A DNA stretch of 64,000 bases from Acanthaster planci (Eukaryota > Echinodermata > Asteroidea > Valvatida > Acanthasteridae). The stretch's first letter is position 1. Every line of letters begins with the position of its first letter. Of this stretch, positions 40,401-55,400 are shown in pieces. Below the pieces are notes generated by a model, which saw nothing but the letters and a program-made list of their open reading frames with translations, was not told the DNA's origin and did not search any database. Location of the stretch: positions 309,767 to 373,766 of the forward strand of contig NW_019091572.1 of NCBI RefSeq assembly GCF_001949145.1, in the 5' to 3' direction. Both the position numbers and the translations under genes were made by a program.

Positions 40401-43400
40401 CTTTTCGTCCATGGGGAGTATTTGTTTCGACCTTGGGGCCAATATCTTCCATATTTATGCAAAATGTAACATGTGGCTCTTATTCATTATTTAGTTGCAA
40501 TTATCATTCAAACTCAAGACGCATTTGAAACATGTGCAACTACAAGTTGTTGTCCTTGACAAGATATAATGCTCAAACGTATATCAGGTGTGTAATGAAG
40601 ATTTGTATAATGTTTGGAATATGTGACCAGCATTAACATTTTGCACGAAATGTAAGATGAAAATAATAGCTTAGTAGTTTCTGTGGGTTTGTAATAAATC
40701 TTGTGTTTCTTTGTAGACTACACCAAAATCGCCTGCTGAATTGGTGAAAAAGTATTATCTGACCTGGTAGAATTCCATGACGTCTGTCTTGATGTCGCTA
40801 AACAGCTGAGTGGCCTTGTTGACAACACTGATGACGCCTCTGAAGGAAGGTGGGAGTTGGTCTGGGTCAAAATGAGCGAGTCGGGACACAGCTCTGGTAG
40901 CCACTGATCTCAAATTCTGTGTACAGGAATTTTGACGATGGAACTTGGTACATGTCCCATGTGGTCAACAACGGGAAAGCATTATTACACATTACGTGAG
41001 ATCACACCGTTGAACTACAGATGCGATCTCAGAAGTCATAGCCGTAAATAGATAGGGCATCCCCTCAACGCTTCTGAAATTGTACCACATAGTTGGTCAA
41101 TCAATGAAGAAGCTGCGATAAATTATTCCGAAAATCAGTACTTCGACAAGTATCAACGTTCTTTTTACCCCAAGCTGAATTTTGGTGAAGAGTGTATTAA
41201 TCAGGCACTGGGCATTTATTCCCGAAACTATCAGCTATATCACTCATGGCTGCTCCAATGGAAACCAATTCCTCTTTTAAGAGAAAAATGATTAAACTAA
41301 ACGACATCACCGATTCCTATTAACTTTCTAATGACTTACCGCGACGTTTTGGGGAATATTCTCAAGTGCCTGAACAAAGTCGTCGAACAGCTGACCAATA
41401 CTGAGGTCGCCGTTGAAGAGCCCAACTACAATGTCAACCGCCCTCCTGATGTTTCCAACCACTTGTCCAATGATGAGGTCGTATGCTTTTACAAAGTCGC
41501 TGATGCGCTCCACACCAAATTCCTGATCGAGGAAGAAGAAGATCCAAATTTTAAGGGTATGGTCACCCATCACATAATCCTCAGAGTCAGGTTTTTAACA
41601 GTGATGTTGACAACAGTGATTTTGACACACAGAGATGGGTAAATCATTTATGAAGCATTGTTTTAGATTTCATATTTGATACAAATAAAGAGAAAGAAAT
41701 TATGGTGCACAAGTTACAAATAGGGTTCACCTGCAGTATGTTGAGATTGTATTTAACATAGCCATTGAAGCAGAAACGGGCTCGGACAACATCCACCGAC
41801 AGACCAAGAAGTCCAATCGTGACTGTAGCATAAGCCTCATCAAAAACGTCCACAACGAGGTGGCCAGTCAGAGGGGCTGTCAGAAAAAAGAACGTTGCGT
41901 TCAATTACACTTAAGGCTTAAGTTTTTCTCTCTAAGTTCTTGTTTCAGTTCTCACCGGTTTCCATAATACACAGAGAAAAAAAAACTAAACGCAACTAAA
42001 AGTAGAAAATGTCAGGCTTAGAATACAAAGTATTTTCTGGAAAGTCTGAGATACGTACAAATCTTCATGTCGAGTTCATTTCTGATGGTCAAGCCAAACT
42101 CTGCCCCAACAGTACGTCGGCCGCCGATGGACTTCTTCCAGTTAACTGAGGGACTGGCCAATTTGAACTCAATGCCCTCCCAAAAACCTCGTCTCAAACG
42201 ACGCCTGGAAGGAACACTTATTCCGGTAGTTGATAAATTGGAGATATTGGCAAGAGCATACCTTAATTTAAAGAGAAACAAAACCAGTGCATGTTTATAG
42301 TAGTTCAAAATACATTTCTAGGTAATTATGACCGAGGCGGGTGTGCGGTACCTGTGGTATTACAAAGGTTTAGTTTGGGCATGTAGTAATAATTGCAGTG
42401 GTAAAAAGCAGTGGTGCTCAGGGTGAAACAGTTCCTCCTGCAGTGAGCCTCGGCGATATTTCAAAATGGCAAAGATACTTGAGAATGAAGGGATAATATT
42501 AAATTGTTTGAATTTCAGTTTGGGCCACCAAGACAGGGCTTTTACTATGCACACGTGTTACGATGATCTTAAACGTTTGAGGTATGATGGTCTTAGATTT
42601 CAAGCATGCACTGCTTAACAAAGAACTCGCTATCTGGTCTTTGAAAATCAGCATCCTAATTCTTACTCTTCAGGGGTGACAAACTTGAAGGCATTATGGT
42701 AGCCACCGTTTGGGTGGTCCTTGTAGAGCAGGGATGCCGCATATCTGACGTGTTCATCTTCGTCTTCATTCAAGGCAGATTTAAGGAGTATACCAGCAGC
42801 CTGAGTGGGACCAGGAAAAGGAAAAGCAATTTCTAGTGGCTCAAGATGGAGAACATCATTACTTAGCAGCAACAGAGACAATGAACTGGTTTAGTATTCA
42901 AATAGCGCATGCTCAGAACGAAGCTATTGGGAAAGCTACGCCTACTTGATAGTCTGTCCTATCAGCATAGCCATACTTTTTGAAATACCGAACTGGCTCA
43001 TCGCAACTCCAATTATCCTGCAATGCCCTGTTTATTGTGTGGAGTATATACAGGCATACATTGATGGTTTTGCAGAGGCACCGGGAGTACAGCGAAATTG
43101 AAGTCATAGGGCGCCCAGACTTTTCTGTTCGTCCGACATGGTCCGAAGTCCTTTTTAAGCAGAAGAAATATATTGGTCAATACCTTCACCCTGCAGGTCT
43201 GTGCAGGCGAAGGTCTTTGAAAATGGTTCAAATTTCCAGTGCACATTCTTCGTCTTTTCTTTTATTTTTCTATTTACTTCCTCAATCTAAAAAGTCAATT
43301 TCTGAATGATTACTTAGTGACCCTCTGCCTCAGTTTGTAACCTTAAAGTTCGTTTTGTCCATGCCAAAAAAATTACTTCTGGCATGCTTTCATTGTTAAT

Positions 43401-46400
43401 CATGACACCTCGCTTAGGGTGTTAGGTATGGACGGATTTGGTTCTTGGTTAAAGAATGCAAGTTTTAAACAAGAAAAACACTGACTTACTGTGTCATGAT
43501 GGTAGTCTCTCATGGAGTGCAGACCAGCCCTTTTCAGCATTGGATGAGTGGTGCTGGAGTTGGTATAGCTCTCTATGTGAGGAAAGGAGCGATGGAGCCC
43601 GGCATTGCCCAGGGCTTCGATCAAGACGACCGTGTCGTGATACAACTTGTCTTGTTGATCCTTACTAAGAGATGCTAAGGTCTTCTCGTAGGCCAAGGGG
43701 TCTGGCAATTCGGAAAAAATTGCACAGGGTACACATTGGTTTTGGACTGTTGTGTGGCGCTGTCAAACCTCGCAACGTATTCATTTGCAAAACTTGCGGA
43801 AATAAAAGACTTATAAAGGATTAAATATGAAGAATTTATTTTATGATTGCTATGTGGTTTATATATCCAACTGTTTAAAAGCAGACAGTTAAGAGTAGAG
43901 CTGAAAAGAAAAATTAGGGTGAGATTGTATTGAATGAAATGATGTGCTGTCTCCCGCCTAAAATATCTAAAACATCCTAAAATCCTTACTTACCATGCAC
44001 ACCAAGTTTATCCTCAATCTTTACAACGATGGACTCTGCTTGGGCTTTGTGTCCAGCCTGCCATCGGTCACCAGCTAAAGCACCGAGAGCAAGCACAGCA
44101 ACCCTCTGTATCTTAGGGTCTCTTAGACATTCTGTGGAGAGATTAAGATTTACATGTTACTTTAACTATAGTGAGATGTAAATAGTGGTTGAAAGATTCC
44201 AAAAATTAACCGAAATCTTAACTGGAATTTGGAAATAGATATGGGATTGAGAATCTTAATGGGAATGAAATTATTCCTTTTTTCTTTCAGCAGCAAACAG
44301 TTTTGGGTATTCTTATTGCCACGTATTGCCGCACACTTTTACGGAATAGCAAAATGAAACCAACGACTGTTGTTTTTTTTCAGTCTGCCAAATCTTCCGT
44401 ACTGCAATTTTTTCTTACGATTGCGTTCTAAATATACAGTTTAAAAATGAGACTTTGTCTCTGTGAGATATATATGTGGGTATACCTTACATTATGAGTC
44501 ATATTGCGAAAAACATGTCCTCCCTCGTTGAACGACTTCTTGAAAGCTGACATTAATACAAGGTTTAAACTGGGAGCGATTTTTAAACTCCAAGCTTTAA
44601 CTGAAGCACAAACACTGACGAAACTCAGGTGTGATATAGAGACGTCTGGGGTATTAATTGTAATGCAAATCACGAAACTAAAATAATTATATGATAAAAA
44701 CATAGAGCTATACATAAAACTACAAAGTGATGCCTGCTGGGCGCATCCCTGTGTGTGCACAACTTATTGAAAACAAGAAATATTGTGATTTTTTTACGGC
44801 TATATGCATATCTGCGTCTGTATTCAAAAATGTTACATCCACAAAGGTGATACGAAAACAACCTGAACGCACAAGCAATAAATAAACGTTTCATTTTGTT
44901 TTTCGTATTGATATCCATTGTAAAAACTGGATAGGACATCGCGTCCAAACCGCGTTCCGCGTATGTGCGTTCTAAGGAGGGTAAATAACGAGCGTCGCGA
45001 ATATCGTTGAGTTCGTTTTTGCATTCAATTGAGGACCCTGGACAATAGAGAACAATAAGGTCCCCGATTGACAGAGGGTCCCCGCTTGACAACTGTGTAC
45101 AAAAAATGTGGATGGTCTTCTAAAAAGTTGAAGTACAAACAAAAGAGGAACAATAGGGGGCCCCAGTTGCAGGCAAATACACTCTTGTGTGCTTGTACTT
45201 TCAACAGGAGTTTTTTAAAAACTGGATGAGGTTACTGTACTTCAATAGTGAGTTTTTGAAAGCATAAGATTTCTGCAAGTGGACCGGATAAATTTGGAAA
45301 GAATAATGGTTGAGGTTTACGCAGCAGTGAATCACCGGAGATCGACGTCAATTTTCAAAGGAGTAGAGGGAACCGTGAGGAACACTTTTCTAGTTTCAGA
45401 AAGTTTCTAGACTTGTACTTTATAATGCTTAACTGTAAGCTTATATAGGCCTAGTAAGAAATGTATGAGAGTCTATCCATCCTCGGCAGGCTTTGTATAT
45501 GAGACTTTACTATCTCCAAGTTGGAACCGTCTGACATATTACCTATTGGCTAAAGTGGTTTGAAAAACTAAGTGACTGATTTGTCGTTAATTTCCCCGAG
45601 ATTTCACCAGAAAATCTCCATGAAAGCTATGATTTGTGTTTGTCAGATCTACACCTCTTAATTTGTGCTTACAGCAAAGATTCTCACATTGCCTTATGCC
45701 ATATGTCGGTTTCAATAAATTTATTCAATATAAGAATGAATTTTATTGCGTACAATTTTTCCTGCGAGTGCGTAAAATTAAATTAATACTTTCATTTCGG
45801 GTAATTGATGAATTTCTTTTCAGTGATGGCTCATCGAAACCAGAATGAAAAACACGTGGACATTTTGGACATCATATTTCCTGACAAAACCTATTGTATG
45901 TCCTGGTAAAATTCTCAAAGTTTACACACTGAATAAATCACGATTGAACAGACCCAAAGTAAATAAAAAAAAATTGCTAGAGCAAGGCCGTAGATAACAG
46001 GTAGTAAAAAAATCAATTACAAACAAAAACAAACACACACAAACTCCAGAAATGATATTCTTGCATTTTCTGTTTATTTTTGGCTTGTTTTCGGGAGGGA
46101 GGCCGGTGGATTAGCCATCATCAAGGGAGAAAAAAGGTTATGTTAATAATCAGTTTTGACCAAAAATGCACAGCATACAGCATAACATTATCCTCCTGAA
46201 GTGCCGCCATTGTTCGACGGCGGATTTTGTGCACAAACAATGTGCGATGTACTATCCAGTCTTTATTATAGATCAATGGTTCTCTGAAAACACAAACGCG
46301 TGCACGTACGTGCTGCACATGAATTTTGCTATGATGTGTTTTTAAATCGGATTTTATAGGTACTTGTTCTGCAGGACAGCCGCTGCTCAAGGGCCGTCAA

Positions 46401-49400
46401 GTCACATAACAATGATTGAAGTAAGGGAGCAACTTTTTAAATTCAATTTAACTTATTCACTGGAAGACAGCCGTCGAAAGACATCCATACACATTCGGAC
46501 GACCTTGCTCGAACATTCGTTTAAAAATAATCAGGTATGGATGTAATAAATGTATGTCATTGCTCTGTACGTGTGAGTCGTATTCAAAAAGACGCGGTGA
46601 TGTTCACGCATGTTGCACTTGCGCGTTGCATTTAGAATACATAATTCGAAATTCATTCTATCTGATCTGGAATGTTCTAGAAGCACGCATTTGGATTCAA
46701 AATGTCTGCACCTAGGATGGTGTCAACTTTTCCACGTGCCAAGAATGAGAAGCTGGCGCGCTCAAATCCCTATACACAGCACTGTGGGTAAAACTGACTG
46801 ACTGCTTTTTTTTTTATAAAAGGCCTCAAAACCGCAAAAGAAAAGACAATGAATTGGAACAATGAATGAAAACTCATTTGAATTTGTGACACTCACCAGG
46901 GAATAATTGTGGTTTGAAGAAGATATCTTGAACAGTACCTAGGAAATACTGAAAAATAATGTGTTGCTGTTAAAATGACTGTAATGAAAGTGTCTCGTAT
47001 ATCGACTAACGCAATTAAGGCGCCTCTCCATTCGCACGTTTTTCAGTGCGCTGCGTACATGCGTTTCGCTTCACGGACACAGAAATCGTCTCCAAAACAC
47101 TCGTGTGCGTAGCGTTAAAAATATGGGCGATTTACAATATTGCACCTCCAAGAGTTTGCAACGCAGTGGCCAATCATAAATGTGCGCGAAATATGTCGAT
47201 CCAATGCGTGTTTGGGAAGGGTCAACAGATTTTGCGCATTGTGACTGGACAACGCGTTGTAAACTCTTAGGCCGAGTTCGGGCGGCTTGTTTCCGTATGT
47301 TCATGTACAGCTCGATTTGTTGTTAGTGGGTCGGCCGCTCAAACACCGAGAACAAACAACCGGTTATCGCTGGTAGTTAGTGACAAGCAACATGCAACAT
47401 GGCGGCGTCCATGTAGGCTACGTTATTCGACAGTTAACGATTGGATGGGCTGAATTCTTTTCTATATAAACAGGAACATTCATTTCTGTGTTACCGAAAA
47501 TAATTAATGTTAATTTTGCAAAACTTCCGTTTGTCTATGGCTTTGGAAGCCATCTCTCTACTTTTTGCAGCTGTTTAAAAATCAAAATCTCACGAGTTTT
47601 CCGTGTGTTCCTGTAAAACCTTGAGGAGGAGGTCGTGTGTGATCCTGTTCCGAGAACAGTGTTCTTGAGTCTGTTCCCGCCGTTCGAGTGCGAGAACCAG
47701 AAACCCGTGTCAAGACCAGGCTGTCCGAACTCGATCTTAGAGGCGCAAGCGTTGACGCGCATATCGAGGTCGGCTTTAGTCTCTTGCACTAAACTGCCGC
47801 TAACTTTTAACAACTTGAGAGATGTCATAAACTACCTCGGAAATTGTGTGTTTGAAGCCAGCTGAGGCAATGAGTAGTCTCTCTACAAGCTCCTTGTCTG
47901 GTCTTGGAGACAGAAGGATGAGATCAGTGAGGAGTGACTGAGAGGTATCAGTATACATCGCGGCAACTGCATCCAACATGTACAGTCTGTCCTGCTTGTC
48001 ACCGACACGCCTGTGGTGAGGAACGTGCAATGTATTATATCTGACATGTCCGCAAAATTATTTAAATGTACTGAACGTAAGAACACATATTATTTGTCTT
48101 AAATAAAATACTGGAGCCTTCACAAGGTTTGAAAACTGAAATAAAAAGAACTAAATCGTATAAGCCCCAATATCCAGTAACCTGACGCTTCTTCTCAAAA
48201 GAAGAATTACGAATTTTCTCAAGGCCCCCGTGAAAATATTAGGAATACCATTTTGAACCAAACCAGGCCTACTTCATTTGTGAGTCGCTTGCATAATACG
48301 GCCTCGTCGTCGGCACAAGAAAGAGAGACTGCATTGGCCGGCCATTTGAACTGGGTAAAGGGCACCTCAGTTAAGGTTGTACTTTAAAGCAAAACTTAGT
48401 GACGTGTCAGCGCCCGCCTAGTAGGCCTACCACGTACCAGAGAGCAGATACTACATACAGGAGTTGAAACGATTTACTACTCTAGTGAGTCTTTACCTGG
48501 ACAGTGGTGGCTTGTACATAGGGGTCACAACCTCAGCCAATTTCTCTCCGTCAGGCACTGAGTTCAGGGCTTGTACAAGCTTCTGGAAACAGTGGCTTTG
48601 TTCATTAGAGCCTGGTTGCAGCAAAACGAAAAAAAAGTACTTTAGTCACCCTTTGCCACCTTCACCCTATAAGCGTGCAGGCTGTCCAGGTGTTTTGATC
48701 AGTTCTAATTCACAAACATCTGCACTTGTACATGTGAGAATGAGATAAGACTTGGGTCTGAACAAACCTTGAAAGTTGTTTTTTTTCTGGGGGGGGGGAG
48801 GCTAGCCATGGCATGGTTAGCTATAAACAGTTAGTCAGGCGCAAGATCATGGGGCATAGGGGTATTATGTATCCCCCAGTTTTGTGGTGAGAAAAAATAT
48901 GGTGGGTTTCGAGGAAATTTTCTGACTTCCCAGCAAGCCAAATTTATTCATTTGCATTGGAAAAAGGGAGAAAATAAAAAGGTTTATAAATACCCAATTT
49001 TGATGTACAGTTTAGGAGTGTGAGTAATACACACTAAATAATGATAAAAGTCTGTATCATAAATAGAGCCCCCAATTATTTCACAGTTATCAGTTTATTT
49101 CGACCTGGTAGCATTATCAGTTTTCTTCTAAAATCATATTACCCCTTTTGAAATTTTTATGGCTGGGTAATTTTTTTAGTCACATTATTATTGTAATTGT
49201 GAACCACCAAACGATTTTAATATTTTGAATCCTGTGGCAAAATCGTTTGAGCTCTTTCTGCGATTACTTTCATCAAAAAGCTGTCCTTCCCATTCAAAAT
49301 GGTCTGGTGAAGGTTTGGAAAGTATTTTAGTGAGAAAACCCACAATAGTGGATGCTAGTAAGTTGGATACCCCGGGTAGTTGCCTTGTGGGTGCTGACTT

Positions 49401-52400
49401 TCTATTGTTGGAAATATTGGCGGGTCAGACATCCTCTTTTATGGCTAAACTGGCCACCTCACCTGCCAATGGTGCTTTCCTCATACAGGTAAGGTTGCCA
49501 GCGATCTGCTCTTTCAAAGACGTCATGTTGAAGCCCAGATGATCGTCTTCAAGCTGGGGACAGAGTGAGAACGCCAGACACTTTCAGGACGTACTCTACG
49601 CGTTGACCTACTGTCAAATCGTGACCCAGTCGAACCCTTGACTGCAATTAAACTAACTATTATTTAAACTAGTCTAGAACAGTTTGTTCTTCAAGTGACT
49701 ACTTTTATGGCGAAGCGTGGAGGGTTTGGGAGGTTAAAACATTCTTGAACTTTCGCCATGAAATCACGAGAAGACATGAAGCGAATGATCTCTAGCACCA
49801 CCAAGGAGTATGACTCAAGTTGTTGAAATCGTACCAGTACCACTGACCTACAAGGAAAGGCCTATGCCGTATGACATAAGTTCCATCAGATATCTTGTCT
49901 ATGCACCACCCTTTCGCCTCGAGAATGTCTTTTGCAAGTCGTCGGTGTTTGCATACGTCAAAAAAATTCTGAAGAGCGTTCATTTTCACACATAAATTCT
50001 TTACATTCCTTGATTTCACTTACCTGTTACATACGTATTGAGTCTACCACTTACCTTTTGCATACGTATTGAGTCTGTCACAAGGTCTTCATCACCCGGT
50101 GGTCCAACGGGTGACGGGTAGTACACCTCTTGTACAAACTTCAGCTGGCCTTCTGAAAATGTCTGCATCTCTGGAAGCACTGAGCGACATTCCAAAATAG
50201 CAATGCAATCAGATTTTAAATTAGTTTGCTCAGAAAATAAGGCAACATAAATAAATTTCATTACATTTCTTTTATCTACAAAAATAAAGACCTGACTGCA
50301 AAATGAAATTTTGCTTGCCTGATTTTGTACCTGAGTTATGCCAAGTTAGCATTCAAAGCCTTTCAAGAAAAACTTAGGGTCATTTTGCAGAACATGTCAG
50401 GCATCAGGCACTTTTCTCGAAACTTTGTGATAAAAATATGGCCGTGTGTTTTTTTCCTCTGGCCAACTTAGCACATAAAATGCAATGTTCAGTAGGAAAA
50501 TAGACAACACTGGAAAAGATTATCATTTTGTGGCTACAAACTACAGGGTGTATAAAAAGTATACAGTCAGAAAATTAACTGCAAAATAAAAAATGTGAAC
50601 ATATTTTGAAAATCTCTTCTCCAACATGAGTTGATCACAGTATCATGCTGTTATTAAACTTGTGATCATTAACAGATTTTCATGCCTGCGTGACCAGGAG
50701 CAATTTTCCTAAATCTCTCAAAAATCTAATCAACCTATGTGGGAGAAAAGATTTTAAAAATAGTCACATTTTGATTTTGTAGTTAATTTTCTGACCGTAT
50801 TTTTTTTGATACACCCTGTATTACCCTGTATAAAAGCATCTTCTCATTCAAACCATTTTATAGACTTAAAAATGCAACAGGTCTTCAGCTACAAGTCATG
50901 AAATACCAAATTGAAATGAGACTTACAGCGAGAATTCAATAAACACTATGGGAAAATTACCAATATCGTCCTCTGTTTTTTCATACTTGTGCTGAAATCT
51001 GTGAAACAAAACAAAATAGCTTTACAACAGGTTAAAACCAAAAAGCCAAGGCCGGAACTCACAGTTTCTGAACATTCGCGCGGCAGGTGCGGATGATGTC
51101 ACCGATCGATCCTCTGATCTGCCCTTCATTGTCTAAGTGGTATTTATGTCCCAACACTGTCGCTCAAGCTACACATTTACCGAGTCTGAATTGCCCTCTC
51201 CTTTGTACATGATGAAAAAGATAGACAGCAAATGTGTGCAAACCCAAGAAAGAGAAACACCTGGCCAGTATTCAAATCTACAGATCATTCTAGTTCAGAT
51301 TGGAAATAACAGGCAGATGCTGCGGAAAAGCTCCGGATAACCTGCCTTTTATAGCCGTGTGGCCGCGGACACAAATGACCAATTCTTCTTTGAGAGCGAC
51401 ATTCTCTTGAAATGACTGAGTGCGAACAGGAAGAAGCAATAAGGCCACTTGACTGGACACCAACATCCAATTTCCTCCATTATTCTTTATGTTCAACACA
51501 ATAAGCGACGCTCAGTGCAATTGAAGTTATCTGATAATCTCGGCACTAAGGTTTGGGGCAAACCCTTTGTTATCTGAACCTAAATGCAGCTGGCAGAGGC
51601 ACGTGGCCACACACAACACGAAATGTCAATCATTTAAACAGGCAGGTATTCTCGAATCAAATTTTTTTGAATTGATAGGAAGTGCAGGAAACATACTATG
51701 GGGCGCCATCAGGGCCATAATTACAAAACAAATACCCCAAACCAAAAAAAAACCAAAGCTTAAAATTTAAATACAAACAAAAGAAAAACTGCATAAGCAA
51801 AGGACATAAAAAAAAATTAAAATTTAAAAAAGAATGACAAAAAAGAAGCAGACTACCGAATCCTGCTTTGTGAACGCATTTGCGAAATAAATTATGAAAA
51901 CCTCAAACGATCAAATCTGAAAAAGGAAAAGATCAAAGGACAAGAATATACTATAAAAGAACAGAAATGAATAATAATAGCACAAAACCAAACAATTATA
52001 GAACAAAACCTAAGGGTCTAAAGACAAAACTAAACGATCAAAGGACAGAGCTAAACAATCAAAGGACAAAAAGAAACAACTAAGTAAAGGTAAACGTTGA
52101 GGGTGGCAATTGCTGACGCTATGACAGCGCACGTAAATCCAATCTCGACCAAAGATACTACAAGTTGCACTACGCCAAATACGCGCCCATAAAAAACTGT
52201 GCAAAATTGGAACAAACTAGCGCCACCTGTTGACTCTCGTGAAGAGGTTGGCCTCCGTTTTTTTCCGAAATATTTCCATGATGCCTCATGGTTATGGCCT
52301 CTCATATTGTAAAATCTCCGTGGGATCACAAAATATCAATGAGCTCCCGCGCAGAAATACAGCCATTTTGGTAGAATGCCCCCTATAGCGCCCTATTCAA

Positions 52401-55400
52401 TCTTTGATTTCGACTCCATTGTGTCAAAGGAGTAATAGCTCGTTGTGTATCGATGTGTATAGTGTGTCAAATTCCTGCAGAATCTAATCTTACATTAGAA
52501 TGGCAGTTTATGGCTTTAAAAAGAGTTTCCCCGTTTTAGTAACATTGCAAACATAGTCGTTTGGAAATCCTAAAAAATTCTCCACAATCCGCTTTAATTT
52601 TTGCTTATTACAGTGGGGGATGACTCGATTGCCAATCCCCCACCTCTAACAGTGGGGGAGGGGGATATATATCCCATCCGGGATTTACGCCCATGTGTAG
52701 CTGGTAGTTTAGCATAACAGAACTTGGCCCAAGCCTACTGGTATTTCAACTAACGTTAGGCCTGGTGGTTAGGGCCTACTGCTGCTGACGTCTGTTGGTG
52801 GTAACGCATCCATCACTAGCACTCTGTCAAGGGCGTTGAGCAAACGGTTCGCAGTCTCCTCGGTTATCATGGCATAATCGTCTTTATATTGATAACTACA
52901 CTCTTCATAAGTAACGAGCTATGACTTGTTTGACAAACTGGAGTCGAGATCGGATTTACGCGCGCTGTCATAGCGTCAGCGATTGCCGCCCTCAACGATT
53001 GCTTGTACTTAGTTCGTCTAGTTATTTGATCGTTTAGTTTTATCCTTTGATCGTTTAGCTCTGTCCTTTGATCGTTTAGTTTTGTCTTTAGATCCTTTGG
53101 TATTGTTCTTTGATCATTTGATTTTGTTCTTTTATTATTCATTTTAAAGTATACTTTTGTCCTTTGATAATTTGCTCTTTTCTGATCGTTTGAGGTTTTC
53201 ATAATTTATTTCGCAAAATGATCTTCTCAATGCAAGATTTAGAGCTCCTCTTCATTTTCTGATATTCGTTTGGTATTTGCCTTTTTCATTTTCTCGATTT
53301 CCTTTTTTTATGCAGTTTTTCTTTTGCTTGTTTTTAAATTTTAGCAGTGTTTTGGTTTGGAACATTCGTTTTGAAAAATATTAATTTTGGCCCTGATGTC
53401 ACCCCACAGTGCCGTAAAAACAGACAATCAGGGAAGAGTGCCCACAGTCACCAGTATCATCCGATTGGAAAAAGGGCCGGATCTGGACGGTGGATGGAAA
53501 AGGAGGACACGTAGATCGACATGCGTCATATGAGTATTATACCCAGAAAGTGTACAGTACGTATTTTATGCGTCCTGAGCATAATACGCATATGAGGCAA
53601 GTCGTTCTACATGTCCTCCCTTTTCCGTCCACCAATCTGGACGGGGGGGGGGCGAAACGAGTAAGCAGCATCCATTGTTCACTTTTGCATTAATACATCG
53701 CACCAGCCCCAAATGAAGCACCTGCTCAGAAACGATATCCTGAACAAAATGGATCTGTGTATACAAAACAACCAAAATTCTTAAGACTGTATATCTTCAC
53801 TCTGATTGATTAAAAATAATATACCTACACATTTCTTTTAAGAAGTGGTTAATTCGTCAGAAAAAATAAGTTCGTTACTTCGTGCATTTGACACACAAGT
53901 CCAGGTTCGTTAACCCCAAACTCGAAAGCTTATTGTCCGAATTTATCCTAGAGTTCAAGAGTCCAAAACGAAAACGGTTCCATCGTACCCAGGTTAAGCA
54001 CGCAGGCTTCAGAAGTCTGAACTCGGCTCCAACCCCACTTATTTCATTCTCAGACAACTGAACAATTACGACTATTCTTATTACGCTAATCGTCAGGCAA
54101 CTGTACAACAAGCATGGATTTCAAACAAGAACAGGGGAGGTAAAAGGTAACCCACCCAGGTGCCGATTCCCGTGGGGCATCGAAGCGATCCAGTATTTTT
54201 ACCAAAGAGGGGAGCTTCATAGCAGGATGATAGTGGATCTCCTACATGCAAGAGACAAACGTGCACGAGGGCATTAAAGTCCAAGAAACTAAATTAAATA
54301 CAATCCAAACTACAGATTCCGACCCCTCAAGCGCAGCGCCTACTAAATAGGAGCCAGGGGAAGAATCACTAAGATAAGGTTCTCTGACCCAGACATGGCT
54401 CTGCTCTCGTATTACACATGAACAATTTTATTTGATTATACATCTAACCACTTTTGCTAGATTTCTTTTAAATACATGACCATCACGCTCGATGTCAACA
54501 ATTGCACCTGGCTAAAGAGAGGAAGAAAAACTCTTATACGGCAAAACAGCGAACGCAATATTTCAACAAAACGCCGTACAGCTTTACAAAAATGTAACAG
54601 CGGATGTTTGTTTTCCCTTCAGTTTTATCTTTTTGTATATTTTCTGCTCTAGCCGAGGCTTAACACAATGCCGAAAAGGAAAAAGAACTCTGCTGTTTAG
54701 TTAAAGCGACAATTTTCGTATTTGTTCCAACAAAGACTGCAAAATGTAGGACCTAAGTTCTGGCTTTTGATCCGATACCTTTTGATGCGTGGATTTTCCG
54801 TAAGGTATTGGGTGAGTATGTCTAGTCTTGGTGAAAACAATGATTCCATCATTGCCTGGTGCCATCTGAGCGGTGTAGGACGCCTCATGGTTACCTTCGT
54901 GACCGGTCTCATTACAGTCGTAACTCCAGCCATTGGCCTTCAGCTTTAAAATAGATACCGGATATGGATATTAGTTATAAAGAATCTGTAAAGTTCTTGT
55001 GAAGAACTTTAATTGAAAAAAGGAAGTACAACGAACGCTGTTCTATCTGATGGCGCAGTTTTAATGGCAAACATACATGTACATTGAAGCAAGTTGCTGC
55101 GCCGAGTGACGTTACCATGTATTTGATAATGATAATCATGCTTTCTGCGCCCTTAGTCTTGAGAATTTCGTCACTACTTTTTTTTAATTTTGAGTGATTA
55201 TGCATTACTGGAAAGCACGATATAAACAGGCTCAGTGCCAGGCTAGAAATTGACATTGGACACAAGACAGGGTCCAGAAATTGCGGTTCACTCTTGGACT
55301 CCGAGGATTTGTGCACACTCTGAAAATTGTTCCTCTCTAAGCTGTCCAATCTGTAGGCACACATTCTTTGCTTATAGCTCCCGTGGTGCCTCGAGATCAC

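Noticed and set aside
44670-45092. 140-codon minus-strand frame in an intron
   Set aside because: No family resemblance, no splice signals in the phase required, and the C-terminal part reads as random AT-rich sequence.
51340-51360. TATAAAAG on the minus strand (51,346-51,353) as a promoter for a shorter transcript
   Set aside because: The first downstream ATG opens only 13 codons and its donor phase fits neither neighbouring exon.
52867-53202. Minus-strand frame rich in NDQRTKL repeats as a protein
   Set aside because: The repeats are the translated short units of a fold-back arm, and the mirror arm has the same sequence on the other strand.
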